NCBI GenBank assembly: GCA_015680685.1
Contig: MNCI01027444.1
Span: 131,000-194,999 of the forward strand
Origin: Gnetum montanum
Taxonomy: Eukaryota > Streptophyta > Gnetopsida > Gnetales > Gnetaceae
Reading direction: 5' to 3'
DNA length: 64,000 nt
Shown here: one piece after another, positions 1 through 11,879 of the stretch
Position numbering within the stretch: position 1 is the stretch's first letter
Layout: the number at the start of each line of letters is the position of its first letter
Notes under the pieces: model-generated
What the model saw: the letters and a program-made list of their open reading frames with translations, nothing else
Told to the model about the DNA's origin: nothing
The model's database searches: none
Translations under genes and position numbers: made by a program

Positions 1-3000
1 GACCCGAATGGTGATGAACATCGGCTCCGTTGTCACCTGACCCTTTTCTGCATCATCTTTAACAGACTTGTCCAGAAAGGTCAATGAGGTGGGCTTGGGT
101 TGTTCAGCTTCAGAAGGAAACATGATAGCGTGTATCACTTCCTCTTCCGCTGGCAGGCTGGCATCCACTGGTATGGACGTCAGCATGCGTACCATAGCCT
201 CGCGGTGCTTTTGAGAAGTCATCAAGAGGTCATACAAGCTCAGTGTCGTGTTCTTTTGCTTGAGAGCTTGTTTAACCTGTGTGAACACATCAAGGAGGTC
301 CTTCTCCCGGCAGGTTGGTTTATCCCCCTTACTCTCCTCCATCCGGCCCAAGAGACGGATCTCTCGAGGCGGGGCGGTGTCAGAAGAGGGGTTGTTCGTC
401 TTCCTACCAGAAGAAGGTGGCTGTGTTCCTGTACCTGTGGCATGCTTCTGGGGCGTGGTCATGGGCACAGAGGCCAGGGGCCTAGGCTTAGGGAAGCCGA
501 GCGTAGAGTTGTTTTTTGTCGCATTAGCTTCAGTGCTTTCCTCCTTCCGCTTAAGAGGCGATGCATGATAGTTCTGTTTGGAGGTCTGCCCCTATGTGAG
601 ACTCGGTGAGGGCGCAGACGAAGCTACGGCTTGGGCAGTAGCGTGTGACGGAGGCCGTACCTGAGAAGGCGCCCGTATAATGAACGGCGGCCGTGAGACC
701 CCACCTGCTGCCGAAGAAGTAGCTGGCCCCCTTTGTGAGCTGGTGGGCACACGCAAAACAAAAGGTTGCTTTGGCGGCCCTTTACGCTCACCGTCCGTAC
801 TTACCACAGTGATTGTAAAAGGATCGTAATTTGTGTTTAACGGATCCTTATATACATGTAATGTCTGGTTTTCGGGACGCGTAGGGTTACTGCTGTCTAG
901 TTTCAGATGACCTTCGTCGATCATGCGTTGAATATCATCTTTCAACGCCCAGCAGTAATCCGTGTTGTGACCACACATCTGATGGTAGTCATAGAAATGG
1001 TCCAGCTTGAAAGATCTCGGAACTGCCGGTTCGTTAGGCAGAGCTAAAGAGGGGTCCTTCAGCAATTCACAGTTACGTCTGTGACGCTGCAGGGCCTCCT
1101 CGGACACTTTCTTAGGTTGAATGTGTCCTGCCGCCAACAGTTGTTTTAGCAGTTTGGAATGTTTCACTGGTAAAGCCGCGTATTTTGAACGGTTTTTACG
1201 CTCAAAATTTGGCTTTGGCTGGGGGGCCTGTTCAGGGGCAGCCGTGGCTTGGCTGGTGCCGGCACCAGCCATGGCCTCAGGCGGTGTTGTTGTTGTAGCT
1301 TTCTTGTTTTTGTTTTTGGCATTCTCAGTCAATGCCGCTACAGTAGTGGTCACTGCCTTACCTTTGTCCTTAGCCTTGTTGTGCGTGTTCTTGTAAGCGA
1401 TGTACGCCGGATCTTTGCTAGCCTCCGCAGCATCTTGGATGCTCCGGACCTGGGTGAAGGCCTGACGTATGTCTCCAGGGGAAAGATAATACAGCTTGGA
1501 CTTGATAAAGTCGTTGACTGCTTCCTTGAATATGGCCAACAGGTGGGAGTTCGCGATCGGGTCACGGATCTCATTCAAGGTAGCGTTCCAACGCTGTATG
1601 AACTTTTGGACTGGCTCGAGCGGGTCCTGTTTCACCCCCATCAGCTGCTCCAATGTGACTTCCGGCTTCACCTTGTATCTGAAGCGGGTCACAAATTGGG
1701 TCAGGAGCTCTTCCAAGGTTGAAATGGAAAAGCGTGGGAGAACTCGGTACCAGTCTAAAGCCTTCCCTGTTAATGACATCGCAAAGACTCTGACCAAAGT
1801 ATGCGGCCACTGTTGCAACAACAAGGATTCGGATCTAAAGGTGGCCAAGTGCGTGTTGGGATCCCCCTCCCCATTATATTTCGTAAAATGTGGGAGGGAC
1901 ATCCCTGGAGGCAACGATAGCACGGGGACCGCTGGATTAATCGGATCATCTTGATAGAAATCCGTAATCTGAATGGTGTCAGATCCAGTGGTCTTGAGGT
2001 GTCGCACCTCCTCAGCAAGCGTCTGGATAAGCTGGAACGCTTGATCCAGACCTGTTGAGGGAGGCGTCTGTGCAGCAGGCATAGGAGCAGGAGGTTGGAC
2101 TGGATGAACAGCTCCAGGGAACTGAAGCGCAGGAGGTGGTTGGTTACCTGCTGGTGGAGCAGGGGTCCGTGCAGGCTGGGAGACCTACGAAGGCCCCCAC
2201 CCACCGATTTGTGACGCAGGGTTAACTATTGCCTGCTGCGGGGCATAATGATAAGTGTAGCGAGGAAGCACCCGTGAAAATTGCGCCGCTGGTGCTGGCG
2301 GGGGTTGGGGATCGTAAAACGCAGACGGATATTGTTGCATAGCAGGATCGGTCCACTGACTTGTTGCAGGGTATTGAACAAAGGATTGCTGTGGTATGGC
2401 CACAGTATGTTGCTGAGTTGGCGGGGGCAGCGACCTTTGCGCTGAGCGAGTTGTCGATACAGTGTGAGCCTGTACCTGAGGGATGAACTGAGGCGCAGTG
2501 GTCGCCAGGATCACCGCTGGGATGCCGAGTACGTGGTGGGACGGACCCGCCCCTGCATCATGGCGTAGTGGTTGTGTTTGCCACCCAGACAGCTACGTCT
2601 GGGCTAGCGGGAGGCCAGAAAGTTGTGCCTGCGCAGTTGCAGCTGGGTTAAGAGAGGCTGCCTCTCCGTCAAAAGGAAACAACGGGTCTTCTTGTGTGTG
2701 GAGGGGCAGAGTATGGAAGGAATTTTCCGACATGGCCGCGAATTCGTCCTCCACCTCTTCCTCCCGTTGGGGTTCCGCCACAGGTTGTGAAGCCTGGGCT
2801 TTGGCCATGATCAGCCGGGAGATGAGCTCGTTTTGGTGCTCGGTTAAGGGGATTATATCGTAGGCCGTTGGCTTGAAATCGTAACCCCTTCGATGGAGCG
2901 CCTCAAAGTTTCGTTTTGCCTCAAGGTCGGCTCGGCTGAGAGCCAACCTTGCTTGGATCTTGACGCAAATGAAGTTGTAGTCTTCAGGGGTTATGACCGT

Positions 3001-3129
3001 GAAAATAGGATCTTTTCCCTGAAGCCTTAATGAATGGCGCAAGGGTCCCTGAGGACCAGTTGCACCGGGGGCTGGCCCTACGGTCACCGCCGGGTTCACG
3101 GGTGTGACACCTGGATCGACAATGGTCAT
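1..3129 (-). pseudogene. gag: Ty3/Gypsy gag to protease-linker reading frame with three amber codons
   Basis: One minus-strand frame stays open from the ATG at 3129 to the window edge, broken only by TAG at 2593-2595, 2185-2187 and 592-594. The N-terminal part is a proline/glutamine-rich leader protein. The retrotransposon gag domain lies at about 1950-1500 (key words YNGEGDP, GKALDWYR, EAVNDFIKSKLYYL), followed by a lysine/threonine-rich linker and the Tat/Athila-type motif DHFYDYHQMCGHNTDYCW at about 1000. The last residues, EPMFITIRV, are what normally precedes the retropepsin domain, so protease and pol should continue to the left of base 1. Gag packages element RNA in cytoplasmic particles. 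Each amber codon can be explained as a former CAG. Family assignment is good; lineage (Tat-like) is less certain. Confidence 0.85.
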
Positions 3130-3394
3130 GGCGGTTTGAATAGTAAGAATCCATGGATCAACGATGAAAAAGTGACTGAAAGTTGAATCTGAATGAAAGA
3201 AAGGTTGACAGACAACACAAAAGGCTTTCTACCCTGCCGGATTTCAAAGAAATCGTCTTTGCGACCGATCTACACCACACGATTGACCTTAGACCTCCCT
3301 AGAGGTATTACGTCTACGGCCTAGGGTATAGATCTCTAAACAGGGTTACCCGAAATATTCGGATCGGAGCCTGAAGGCCCTCCTTCTAGCGCCA
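3130..3394 (-). other. Untranslated leader and putative primer binding site
   Basis: This is the stretch between the LTR and the gag ATG of the minus-strand element. At its outer end (3378-3394) the minus strand reads TGGCGCTAGAAGGAGGG, which begins with TGG as tRNA-primed sites do. It lies six bases from the LTR end, so I take it as the PBS. I cannot assign the tRNA with certainty. No ORF of note lies in the leader. Confidence 0.5.
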
Positions 3395-4212
3395 GAAAAC
3401 TGTAACGACGGAAAACGTCGGCAGCTGGAAATACCGACCGAAATTCCGTGTACACAGCTTTAACCACGGATCCGCGCGAGGGCTAAGCTGGAAAAACGAA
3501 TCCGCGGTGCCCTGAACGGTCTTGTCGATCAGACAGGGACTTACGGGTCAGTAAAAGCGATGATGATTATGGATTTTTGCGTGCCGTGATTTGGTGCGAG
3601 AGATCGTAAAACGGGAAGACAACGACGTAGATGGATCGCTACGAAGATAACGCCAAAACGCCGAAAAGATGCTAATCGGGAGAGAAAAAAAAAAGTGGAT
3701 GTCGCAAAGATCAAAGATCTATGTTTCAATGCTGGATCAGATGTATACTTGCGTATATATTACGTTACAATGGGAGAAAACCCCCAACAACTGGATATAA
3801 AATGAGCACAAAACAACAAGAAAACTGTCTGGACAGAAGTCTGATCTATCTTATAGGCCCAAAGCTTAGGTGCAGGAATGGTCAAGCTCTGAAGTCTGTC
3901 GCTCCTTTGAAAGATAGAACTTGCTAACTGGGCGAGATGATCTCGCAATTTCCGTTCTACTTCTTCACTTCAGGTAGATCTGCTGTTAGGACTCATGCGT
4001 GCTATGTTCTGTTTCTGCTAGATCGTGTTTGCAGTGATTACCAAAAGGTTGCTCTTTTTTCTCTGTTCAAGGCGATAAATGTTCCCTTGCTCAGAAAATG
4101 CTCTTGTCCTCTTGATCTGCTGCCAACAAAAAGCGATAAAAATGCTCTGGTGCTCTGGTTCGTTTCCTTGTCAAGTGGCCAACCTTTTTTTAAAAATCCC
4201 CCTTAGCTGGAG

Positions 4213-4220
4213 TATTTATA
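4213..4220 (-). promoter_or_regulatory. TATA box of the left-edge LTR
   Basis: The minus strand reads CCTATAAATACTCC here. Transcription would start about 30 bases further on, near 4185, and run toward gag. The palindromic array lies directly upstream, in the position expected for U3 enhancers. Confidence 0.5.
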
Positions 4221-4462
4221 GGCCGCGACACGCACAACCCTGATGATGTGGGCCCGAATGTCGCGGATCCTGTTGACGCAATTCTTTTAAGTCGAACTGC
4301 GACTATGCACAACACGCTCTTTTGCGTGCTGTGCGTGTAATTACGTGCTGTGCATGTAAAGATCAGGCCCATGATAGGCGTGTCTCGGCTGCGTTTGCGC
4401 TCATTCGCTTTGTGTTGCGTGTGTGAGCGCACTGACGTGAAAACAATGAGTTCAAGATCGTT

Positions 4463-4983
4463 TTACGCTCACCACGCAGCTGTGCGTGGCAAAGCGTAAA
4501 TGTAACGTACGCTCACTACGCAACCGTGCGTGGTGAAGCGTAAACAAAGTACAACTTACGTTCATCACACAACTGCGCGTGATAAAGCGTAAATAATGCA
4601 TAACTTACGCTTATCACGCAGCGGCGCGTGGTGGAGAGTAAGGAGCGTGCAACTTGAATCATGACCCATGCACTGGTACGCACCGCCGCGTAACGAGCAT
4701 AAAGGCCACTTATGTATGCGCCACAAGAAAAAGTGCCAACTCGTCGTGCCTCTCTGGATTTTGCCTTCAACTATTTTGGAGCTTATTACGCTCATCACGC
4801 TGCCGTGCGTGATGGAGCGTAAACTTGTCCTTAGACAAAATTCGCCTTAACTATCCTGGAGCCTATTATGCTCATCACGCTGCCGTGCATGATGGAGCGT
4901 AAACTTGTCCTTAGACAAAATTCGCCTTTAACTGTCTCGGAACTTATTACGCTCATCACGCTGCCGTGCGTGATGGAGCGTAA
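4463..4983. repeat. Seven hairpin-forming palindromic units in U3
   Basis: Seven imperfect palindromes of about 36 bases follow the pattern TTACGCTCATCACGC, four-base loop, then GCGTGATGGAGCGTAA. They start near 4463, 4507, 4556, 4605, 4786, 4866 and 4947. The first four are spaced 44-49 bases apart and are more diverged. The last three are nearly identical and sit in 80-81 base tandem repeats that also share the words CTTGTCCTTAGACAAAATTC. Compensating changes appear in several arms. Confidence 0.8.
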
Positions 4984-5060
4984 ACTTGTCCTTAGACAAA
5001 TTCGAGGCGCGTTCTCGCTCAAATTATGAATCTTCGCCTGAGGCCGACCCGTAATTTTCA

Positions 5061-6843
5061 CTGTGTTTCACTGTCCAAACAAGAAAATAATATACAACGT
5101 AGACATAGACACTAGTAAAAATCTAAACATTTCAACAAACAATTTGCATCTTCATAATTTTACACAAGCTTGGCATGCCCACGTTACTAGCAATTGTTGT
5201 ATATACACAAATTGCGTCCCTCTCATTCTTGCACAAAATGTAGTGCAGAAATACCAAGGTTTAAAACATAGAATTCATTGAAAATCAGTCACTACTTTCT
5301 TTTTAACATACAGACACAGGTTCACCTCACAGTGGACGCTAAAACTTGACAAAAACTAGAATTTCCATGGCCTGTACACGCGCCAATCAAGAAAGAAATA
5401 GAAACCTAAAAACCTAATAAAGAGAAACACTGCTCAAGAGAAGGATTGTCCTACACTCACACTAGGCATGTCCAAGAAACTCATGCTGGTGTGCCCTCTA
5501 TGCTTACGTTGGCTTCTCCAAGAAGCTCACAGTGGCTTGCCCTCTATGCTCACGCTGGCTTCTCCCTGACAATCACGTTGTGGCTTCCCTTGGGAAACTC
5601 ACGCTGGAGCTTCCGCTTGTTACTCACATTGCCTTGGGCTTGCCTGCAACTCATGCTATGGCTTGCCCTGGGAAACTCATGCTACACTTGCCCTAGTTTG
5701 CAAAACAAAAAACTCTAACTTGCCCTTATCCGACCATGCACACTTGAAAGACAATAATCAAAAATAATCTATGAAAGGTCATAAACCCTAGTATAAACCC
5801 TGATGCCAAAAATGTGGCAAGAAAACACGCAAATGGTCTCATATTTTCAATCCAATGTAGCAGAGAAACCCAAAAATCATGTTGAAAATACAACAGAAAA
5901 TGGTAGCCATGAGAAACCATGCTATGCTAACTAACACTACGTGCAAAATACTAGAGAGAAGCAAGAGGAAACAAACCTACGTAGAGTTGCATCCCATGCT
6001 GGAATCCAGGCTTGAGGGAGACACTAAAGTAGCTCTTCACTCTCCTCCATGAATGCCAAATTCGCTTGCCTCTTCCCTTTGCCTTGACTTGGCTTCCCTT
6101 TGCCCTTCATTACTGGTCTGTGACTCATGCTGCAGCGACGCTGATACTCACGCTGATGCTCACGTTGCACTCTCTAGCTTTCTCATGCTCTCACATCCAT
6201 AAAACTCACATTAGCACAAATGACACCCCTGTACCTCAAAACCTCCCTTTTTAACTCCCATGTTCACTTTCATTTTTTTTATTCATTTTATTTTTGTTTA
6301 TTTTGTTTATTTTGTTTTTAGTTATTTATCATGTTCTAGGGTTAAATTTTTCTTTCATATTATTATTTACATTATCTTTGTTTCATTCTTACCTAATATT
6401 CCTCATTATCTCATTTTCTAGAGATAAGGTCAAAATATTAAAGATAGCAAGAATAAAAAAAAAGGGGGAGGAGAGAAAAGTTAAAATCAAAATAGATGGA
6501 AATCGAAACATATAAAGGCATGCATGAAAATTCATAAGACTATAAAATCCCATAAATTTATCATTTTCACAAAACATAGAAATTAGCAATGCTTTGTAGA
6601 CTCATTCATGATACAACGTGACATGAATATTATTGGCTTGGTATGGCCTAAAACTACCATGGCTAGCCTGGTATGGGCCTAAAACTGCCATTGATGTCTA
6701 GATATAACACTAAACCACCACTACGTTCCATAATTTCATCAGTACATAGATTAATTACCCAATGCTCATTTACATCTAACAATTCTTTTGTCAAGTAAAC
6801 GTCACTCTATTCACTCCTGATTTAAATTGGTAGGAGCAAGCAC
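5061..6843. other. Unassigned region with degenerate CTCACGCTGGCTT repeats
   Basis: I recognise no gene. At about 5450-5705 a degenerate unit of some 25-35 bases built on words such as ACTCACGCTGGCTTCCC recurs eight or more times, and the same vocabulary returns at 6060-6190. At 6625-6735 the phrase GGTATGGGCCTAAAACTGCCA recurs, resembling repeats found behind the Tat integrase at 10.3-10.6 kb. The block 6270-6430 is T-rich. The content suggests remains of Tat-type LTR or 3' untranslated DNA, but no boundaries are visible. Confidence 0.4.
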
Positions 6844-8510
6844 ATGGCCACCAAAAATATCTTTTCAACATTGTCTCTCAACAGACCACATGGGGAAGTA
6901 AAAAGGACAATCAATCTAGAATCCTTGGGTCTAGACTCATCCACTTATACTAATTTAATAGCTTCCACTCAGGAAACATCGAACTAGTCTCAAGATGTGG
7001 CTAAGACTTTAGATCTTGAGGCTGATAATATCACTAAAGATTCCCTTGTTGAAGTCCCCATCACTACATCCAATGAGGAAACTAGAACATTGAAATTAAG
7101 TGCCCTAATGGACTCGCAACTCGTTAGTGACATCACTCGAGTGTTGAAAGACAACATTCGCATGGTCATATACTGACATGCCAGAGCTGGACCCTCGAAT
7201 CATCCAACATAAAATTATTCTTGATGCAAAAGTCAAACCAGTGAAGCAAAAAGTACGAAAGGTTAGACCTGAGGTGGCATTAGCAGTCTATGCTGAAATC
7301 ATAAAGCTCTACCAAGCCGGTTTCATCTGAGCTGTTGACTATTCCAACTGGGTATCAAACATTGTCATTGTCCCTAAGAAGAACGACAATATACGCATAC
7401 GCATTGACTTCCATGATCTTAACACAACCTCTATAAAGGATGAATTCCCGCTACCTAGTATTAATCAACTTATTGACACAACTGTTGGGAATGCGCTATT
7501 ATCCTTTATGGATGGATTTTTAGGATACAATCAAATAAGAATCAACCCAGAACATCAACTCAGGACAACATTTATGATGCCTTGGAGCACATTCTAATAT
7601 ACAATGATGCAATTTGGTCTTAAAAATGCAGGTGCTACATATCAATGAGCAATGACATATATATTTAGTGATTACACGCTCAATTTTCTCAATGATTATG
7701 TTGATGAGATTGTGGTTAAATCAAAAACAACTGAACAACATGCAAAATATCTAGACTTAGTGCTTAAACATTGTCTCAAATATGACCTTAGACTCAACCC
7801 AAAGAAGTGTGCCTTTGGTGTCAAAATGGCAAAATGCTTGGCCTCGTAGTCTCTAAAGCGAGGATATGAGTAGACCTTGATAAGGTTAAGGCAATAATTA
7901 ACATGCAACCACCAAAGAACCTTACCGAATTACATGGTCTACAATGTAGGCTACAATTCAGTAGATGCTTTATTAAGAAGCTAACGGATAAGTTGAGACC
8001 CATGCAACACCTATTACAAAAGAATGTGCATTTCCAATGGACCCAACAGTGCCAAGAAGCATTCAAGAACATAAAGCAAGAGTTGGCTGAACTGCCGACC
8101 ATTTATCCCCCATAGAGCGATAAACCCTTCTACATCTACCTTGCAACCTTCGATTCCTCCATTGCATCAATGCTTTGCCATAAATGTAAAAATGGAATCA
8201 AGATCCCCATCTATTACCTAAGCCACGCTCTAATCGCCTATGAACAATGATACAACAATGTGGAGAGATCATGCCTTTCCCTCATCTTCTCCTTGAAGAA
8301 ATGGCAGCATTATCTCTTCCATAATCAGGTCTACATCATTTGCAAGAATAATGTACTCCGCGCCATCACTAACAACATCTACTAGTTGATTAGGATAGCT
8401 AGATGGAAAGCAATGATCGTGGAGTTTGACCTACACTATTTTGTTCAATCCTCCAAAAAAGGTCAAGCAATAGTCACACAATTGACCGTCTCGCCAACGC
8501 ATGATCAAGC
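6844..8510 (+). pseudogene. pol: Reverse transcriptase and first RNase H of element T
   Basis: A linker with TLKLSALMDSQLVSDITRVLKD leads into the typical gypsy entry FAWSYTDMPELDP (about 7155). The RT palm follows: SNWVSNIVIVPKKN, DFHDLNTTSIKDEFPLP, SFMDGFLGYNQIRI (first catalytic Asp present) and FLNDYVDEIVVKS near 7695, where the second Asp of YVDD is Glu. The RNase H domain (8110-8500) shows IPIYYLSHAL and FDLHYFVQSSKKGQA. At least six in-frame stops and a frameshift near 7160 break it. It would copy element RNA into DNA; this copy cannot. Confidence 0.85.
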
Positions 8511-8559
8511 AATAATTAACCCTGAATTCCCCGATGAGAATGTTAATAGTCTAAAAATC

Positions 8560-8870
8560 ATACCTGATAACTATGAGGCAATCCTTTATTTTGATGGAGC
8601 TTCAACTTCTTGAGGAGGAAGTGCTATGGCCATTTTAGTGTACCCCTTCAGAGAAATCCAATCCTCTGCCTACCAATTAACCTTTCCTTGTACCAATAAC
8701 ATGGTGGAATACAAAGGTCTTCTTAGAGGTCTTCTGGTAGCATTAACTTCGGGAAATTCACGTCTTGTAGTCTGAGGTGATTCACAGTTAGTCATTAATC
8801 AAGTCATAGAGGTTTACGCATGTAAGGCTCTCATTTGCAACCATATTGTGATTTGACCAAACATCTGCTG
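8560..8870 (+). pseudogene. Second, archaeal-type RNase H of element T
   Basis: The translation shows AILYFDGASTS, then TNNMVEYKGLLRGLLVAL, then GDSQLVINQVI. These match the D, E and D catalytic blocks of the extra RNase H that Tat-lineage elements carry between the normal RNase H and integrase. All three acidic residues are still present. Stops lie after YFDGASTS and before GDSQL. The combination of two RNases H is what places element T in the Tat lineage. Confidence 0.8.
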
Positions 8871-9059
8871 AAGCAATTAGTAGACGTGAATGTACAGCAT
8901 GTCCCTCAAAGAAAAAACACCATTTTCAATGCACTTGCTATACTAGCCCTAAACATGACACCTGAAATGTTCCATGCATTGTCTATTTCTACAACAAATT
9001 ATGCCAAACCTATAGTCGACGCTCTCAATGAAATGTCCATAGCATCTGTTAGCACAACA

Positions 9060-10290
9060 CACGCAATAGAATGGTATGATAACATAAAATAGAATCTTCT
9101 ACAAGGCAAACCTCCACAACATTTAACAAATGCTCAAAAGGACATAGTGCGAAAATGCTCTCAGCAATATGCGTTAATAGGAGATACCTTGTGTCTCAAA
9201 TCCTATGAGGGCATTCTATTGATGTGCGTTAGTAGCATCGATGGTCAAACAATTGTAGAACAAGTCCATGAAGGACTTTGTGGAGGGCACATAGCACCCA
9301 AAGAAATGGCAACAACGATTAGGCATTTGGGCTACTACTAGCCACACATGGAGTATGATTGCTTCTCCAAGGTCAATACATGTGGCATTTGCCAAAGGCA
9401 TGGTAACCTAATACATGTGCCACCTAATGAATTGCACATAACACAAATCACATGGCCATTCCAGAGATGGGGATTAGACATCATTGGATCGATAATGCCA
9501 CCATCTTCCATAGGGCATAGCTTCATTATCATTGCAACTAAATACTTCACAAAATGGGTGGAAGCTATTCCCCTTAGGAAGACCACTTCTAGGCCTATTT
9601 GCACTTTCATAATAGAAAACATCGTGACTTGTTTTGGTATTCCGATGACCATCATTACTGAAAATGGGCCACTGTTTACCAGTGTGGATACTAAAAGCTT
9701 CTGTGAAAGCCTCAGTATTAAACATGCATTCTTGTCACCTTACTACCCACAAAGCAATGGTCAAGCGAAGGCTACAAACAAAACTATCATCATGGTGCTC
9801 AAAAAGATGCTAAATCAGAGGAAGAGGCGATGGCACGAATAATTAGTATACACATTGTGGGCATATAGAATGACACATCGAACACCTACAAGTAAAACTC
9901 CATATAGTCTTGTATACGGATCTGAAGCTGTTTTACCTTTGGAGTTACAGGTTCCCTCATTGTGGATAGCTCTTTCAGGCCTCCTCGATGAAAACCAAAG
10001 TAATCAATTGTTCATTGCTTACCTTGACTCAGTGGAAGAGGAATGTGTGCAAACGCTTGATCAGATCCAGTGGTAGTAGAAAAAATAGCATCAATGACAC
10101 CAACACAATCTGCGTAAACGCTCAGTTAAGGAAGGAGACCCAGTCCTTAAAGCCATTCATGAACATCTAGATAAATTCTCAGCTAACTAGGAAGGGCCTT
10201 ACTTGGTCACCAAAGTGTACAATAATGGAGCATTCAAACTTATTGACATGAATGGAAATGAGTTCACTTGTACCTGAAATGGTACTATGT
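9060..10290 (+). pseudogene. Integrase of element T with two catalytic residues changed
   Basis: The zinc-binding part shows VHEGLCGGH and CGICQRHG (about 9270-9400). The core shows WGLDIIGS (first Asp present), KYFTKWVEAIPL, IITENGPLFTS (second Asp replaced by Glu) and SPYYPQSNGQAKATNK (catalytic Glu replaced by Lys). The C-terminal part continues to about 10285 with WAYRMTHRTPTSKTPYSLVYGSEAVLPLE, EGPYLVTKVYNNGAFKLIDMNG. Stops at 9341, 9842 and near 10076 interrupt it. Integrase would insert the cDNA; this one is inactive by sequence. Confidence 0.85.
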
Positions 10291-10610
10291 TTGATGAACT
10301 CGAGGTATGTATTGGTCCTGGCATCATGACCTAAAATTGATACCATAGAGTGTCCTGGCGTCATGACAAAAAACTGACACCATAGAGCTCCATCCAACAT
10401 GACACTAAACTACCACATGTATCTGCCATGATGTAAAACTAGCATGTAGAGTTCACTAAGACTATAAACTAGTTTGCCTCTTCACAGTTCGCTACGACTA
10501 TAAACTAGCACTACATCGTCTACTACGATGCTAAACTGGCCCCATCCAGAGGGTTATGACGTGAAATTAACCCACAACAGTCCACTAAGACTATAAACTA
10601 GTGACATCAT
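10290..10610 (+). repeat. Degenerate tandem repeats behind the integrase
   Basis: Units of about 30-45 bases recur. The first part uses GTCATGACAAAAAACTGACACCATAGAG and relatives; the second uses CTACGACTATAAACTAG and relatives (near 10460, 10495, 10580). They lie in the 3' untranslated region of element T. Similar wording at 6625-6735 suggests a related element once lay upstream. Confidence 0.55.
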
Positions 10611-11791
10611 TGATGACCAAGCAATACTTAAAAAGATATGTTACCTCAATTGGCTGTATGTGCTCCACCAAGACTTGCTGCATAATTTGTCTCATGGACC
10701 TTGATGAAGTTGATGCAGTTCATGATTCTTTCTACTTTGAAATTGCACACGGTGGCTCCATATCCTTAGGTGTTTTTGAGTTTAAAGTACTTAGTTAACT
10801 GAATCATTTTTGGTTTTCCTTGTCTTCTTGGAGTTGTGTTTGCAGGATGACACACCTAAGGCATTCACACATAGATGCACTTCATCATGACGACAAGGTA
10901 TCACATACTTCCTTACACATGCAACTAGGTTAATCAATCTATTCATAAGTACATTCTTGACTCTTGATACATTCCTTATTCCCCATCATGTTCCCCTTTA
11001 TCCTATTCAATTACACCCCCTTGATACATTCTTCTCACCTTAAAGCTCTTGATACACTATTGCACACTGTGATTCTCTAAGTAGTTGCAATGCAAAACAC
11101 AGTACATGGTACATGATACAAATGCAAGCGCATGAGCACAAGCATAGCACTGAACGCAAGCTCTTTCAAAAAGACCAAAAGAACAAAAAGAAATAACCAA
11201 AAAAAAAAACAAAAAAAAAGAAAAAATAACAAAAAGATCAAAGAGAAAAATGCGTGGAAAAGGTCTTCATGACCCCATTGACATCATAGACCAGAGACCA
11301 TTGGCTCTTCTCATACAAGCCCTAGGCGGGAAGGCAATTGTCTTAGAAAAATACTTACACTCATGTCTCAAAAGATCATGTTGCACATCATTGAGTGGCT
11401 TTGGCTATTTACAACAGGCTCCCGTAAACACTCTATAAGAGTCCCGTTTCTCCAAAGAACACACCTCCTATGTCTTGGTTTCGAGTCTACTAAACGTTGG
11501 CTACTAACAAGGACCAAAAATATGGCTCATTCACATGAGAGCATTCCTCTCCCATAATTCCAACAGCAATTATAACCTTTGATCAACTCTTGACTCCCCC
11601 TGGTTGCAACCAATCCCCTTGCATCTTGAACCCCGCATTTCCCCAATTCCATGTACTTTTGAACATGGTGTGATCATGTCTAGCCAGGGGTTGATGGACC
11701 ATGCTTAGTACTTGGTTGGTCATGGTGTTTTGTACTTCTTTGTCGATGCCTCTCGGGTTGATTCCTCCAAAAATCAACAAAGAGGGACTAA
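10611..11791 (+). other. 3' untranslated region of element T with A-rich tract and PPT
   Basis: No recognisable gene. An A-rich, almost pyrimidine-free stretch runs from about 11160 to 11260. The purine run AAAGAGGGAC at 11780-11789, directly before the LTR, is the likely polypurine tract that primes plus-strand synthesis. Short ORFs here have no recognisable product. Confidence 0.4.
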
Positions 11792-11879
11792 TGAAACACC
11801 ACTAATTTCGGCCTAACACTTTGAAACGAGAACAACTCATAGCCTCTTAAGCTTTTGGGAGGCAAAAATTTGACTAAGG

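Larger units (their letters stand above)
3401..5060 (-). repeat. 5' LTR of the left-edge Ty3/Gypsy element
   Basis: The LTR end next to the PBS is clear: on the plus strand it starts TGTAACGACG at 3401, that is, the element-sense LTR ends in TTACA. The outer end is inferred at 5060, where the minus strand would begin TGAAAATTACGGG. The partner LTR is outside the window, so the outer boundary and the duplicated target cannot be verified. U3 (4220-5060) holds a palindrome array and a TATA box. R-U5 (about 3401-4180) has no coding content. Confidence 0.55.

Noticed and set aside
100-609. Plus-strand ORF of 169 codons opposite the gag frame
   Set aside because: It is the antisense shadow of the minus-strand gag tail; its text has no domain-like character while the minus strand has clear gag motifs.
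1249-1722. Plus-strand ORF of 157 codons
   Set aside because: Antisense shadow of the gag domain in element-sense minus strand.
592-2592. Amber suppression or genetic-code change
   Set aside because: Other elements in the window carry TAA and TGA as well, and CAG-to-TAG by deamination explains the three sites simply; retained only as an alternative in the findings.
4463-4983. CRISPR-like spaced repeats
   Set aside because: Units are palindromic but spacers are themselves repeated, the context is a plant LTR, and no cas genes exist here.
5446-5718. 90-codon ORF as a possible gene
   Set aside because: It is a product of degenerate repeats lacking stops; no domain or conserved text.
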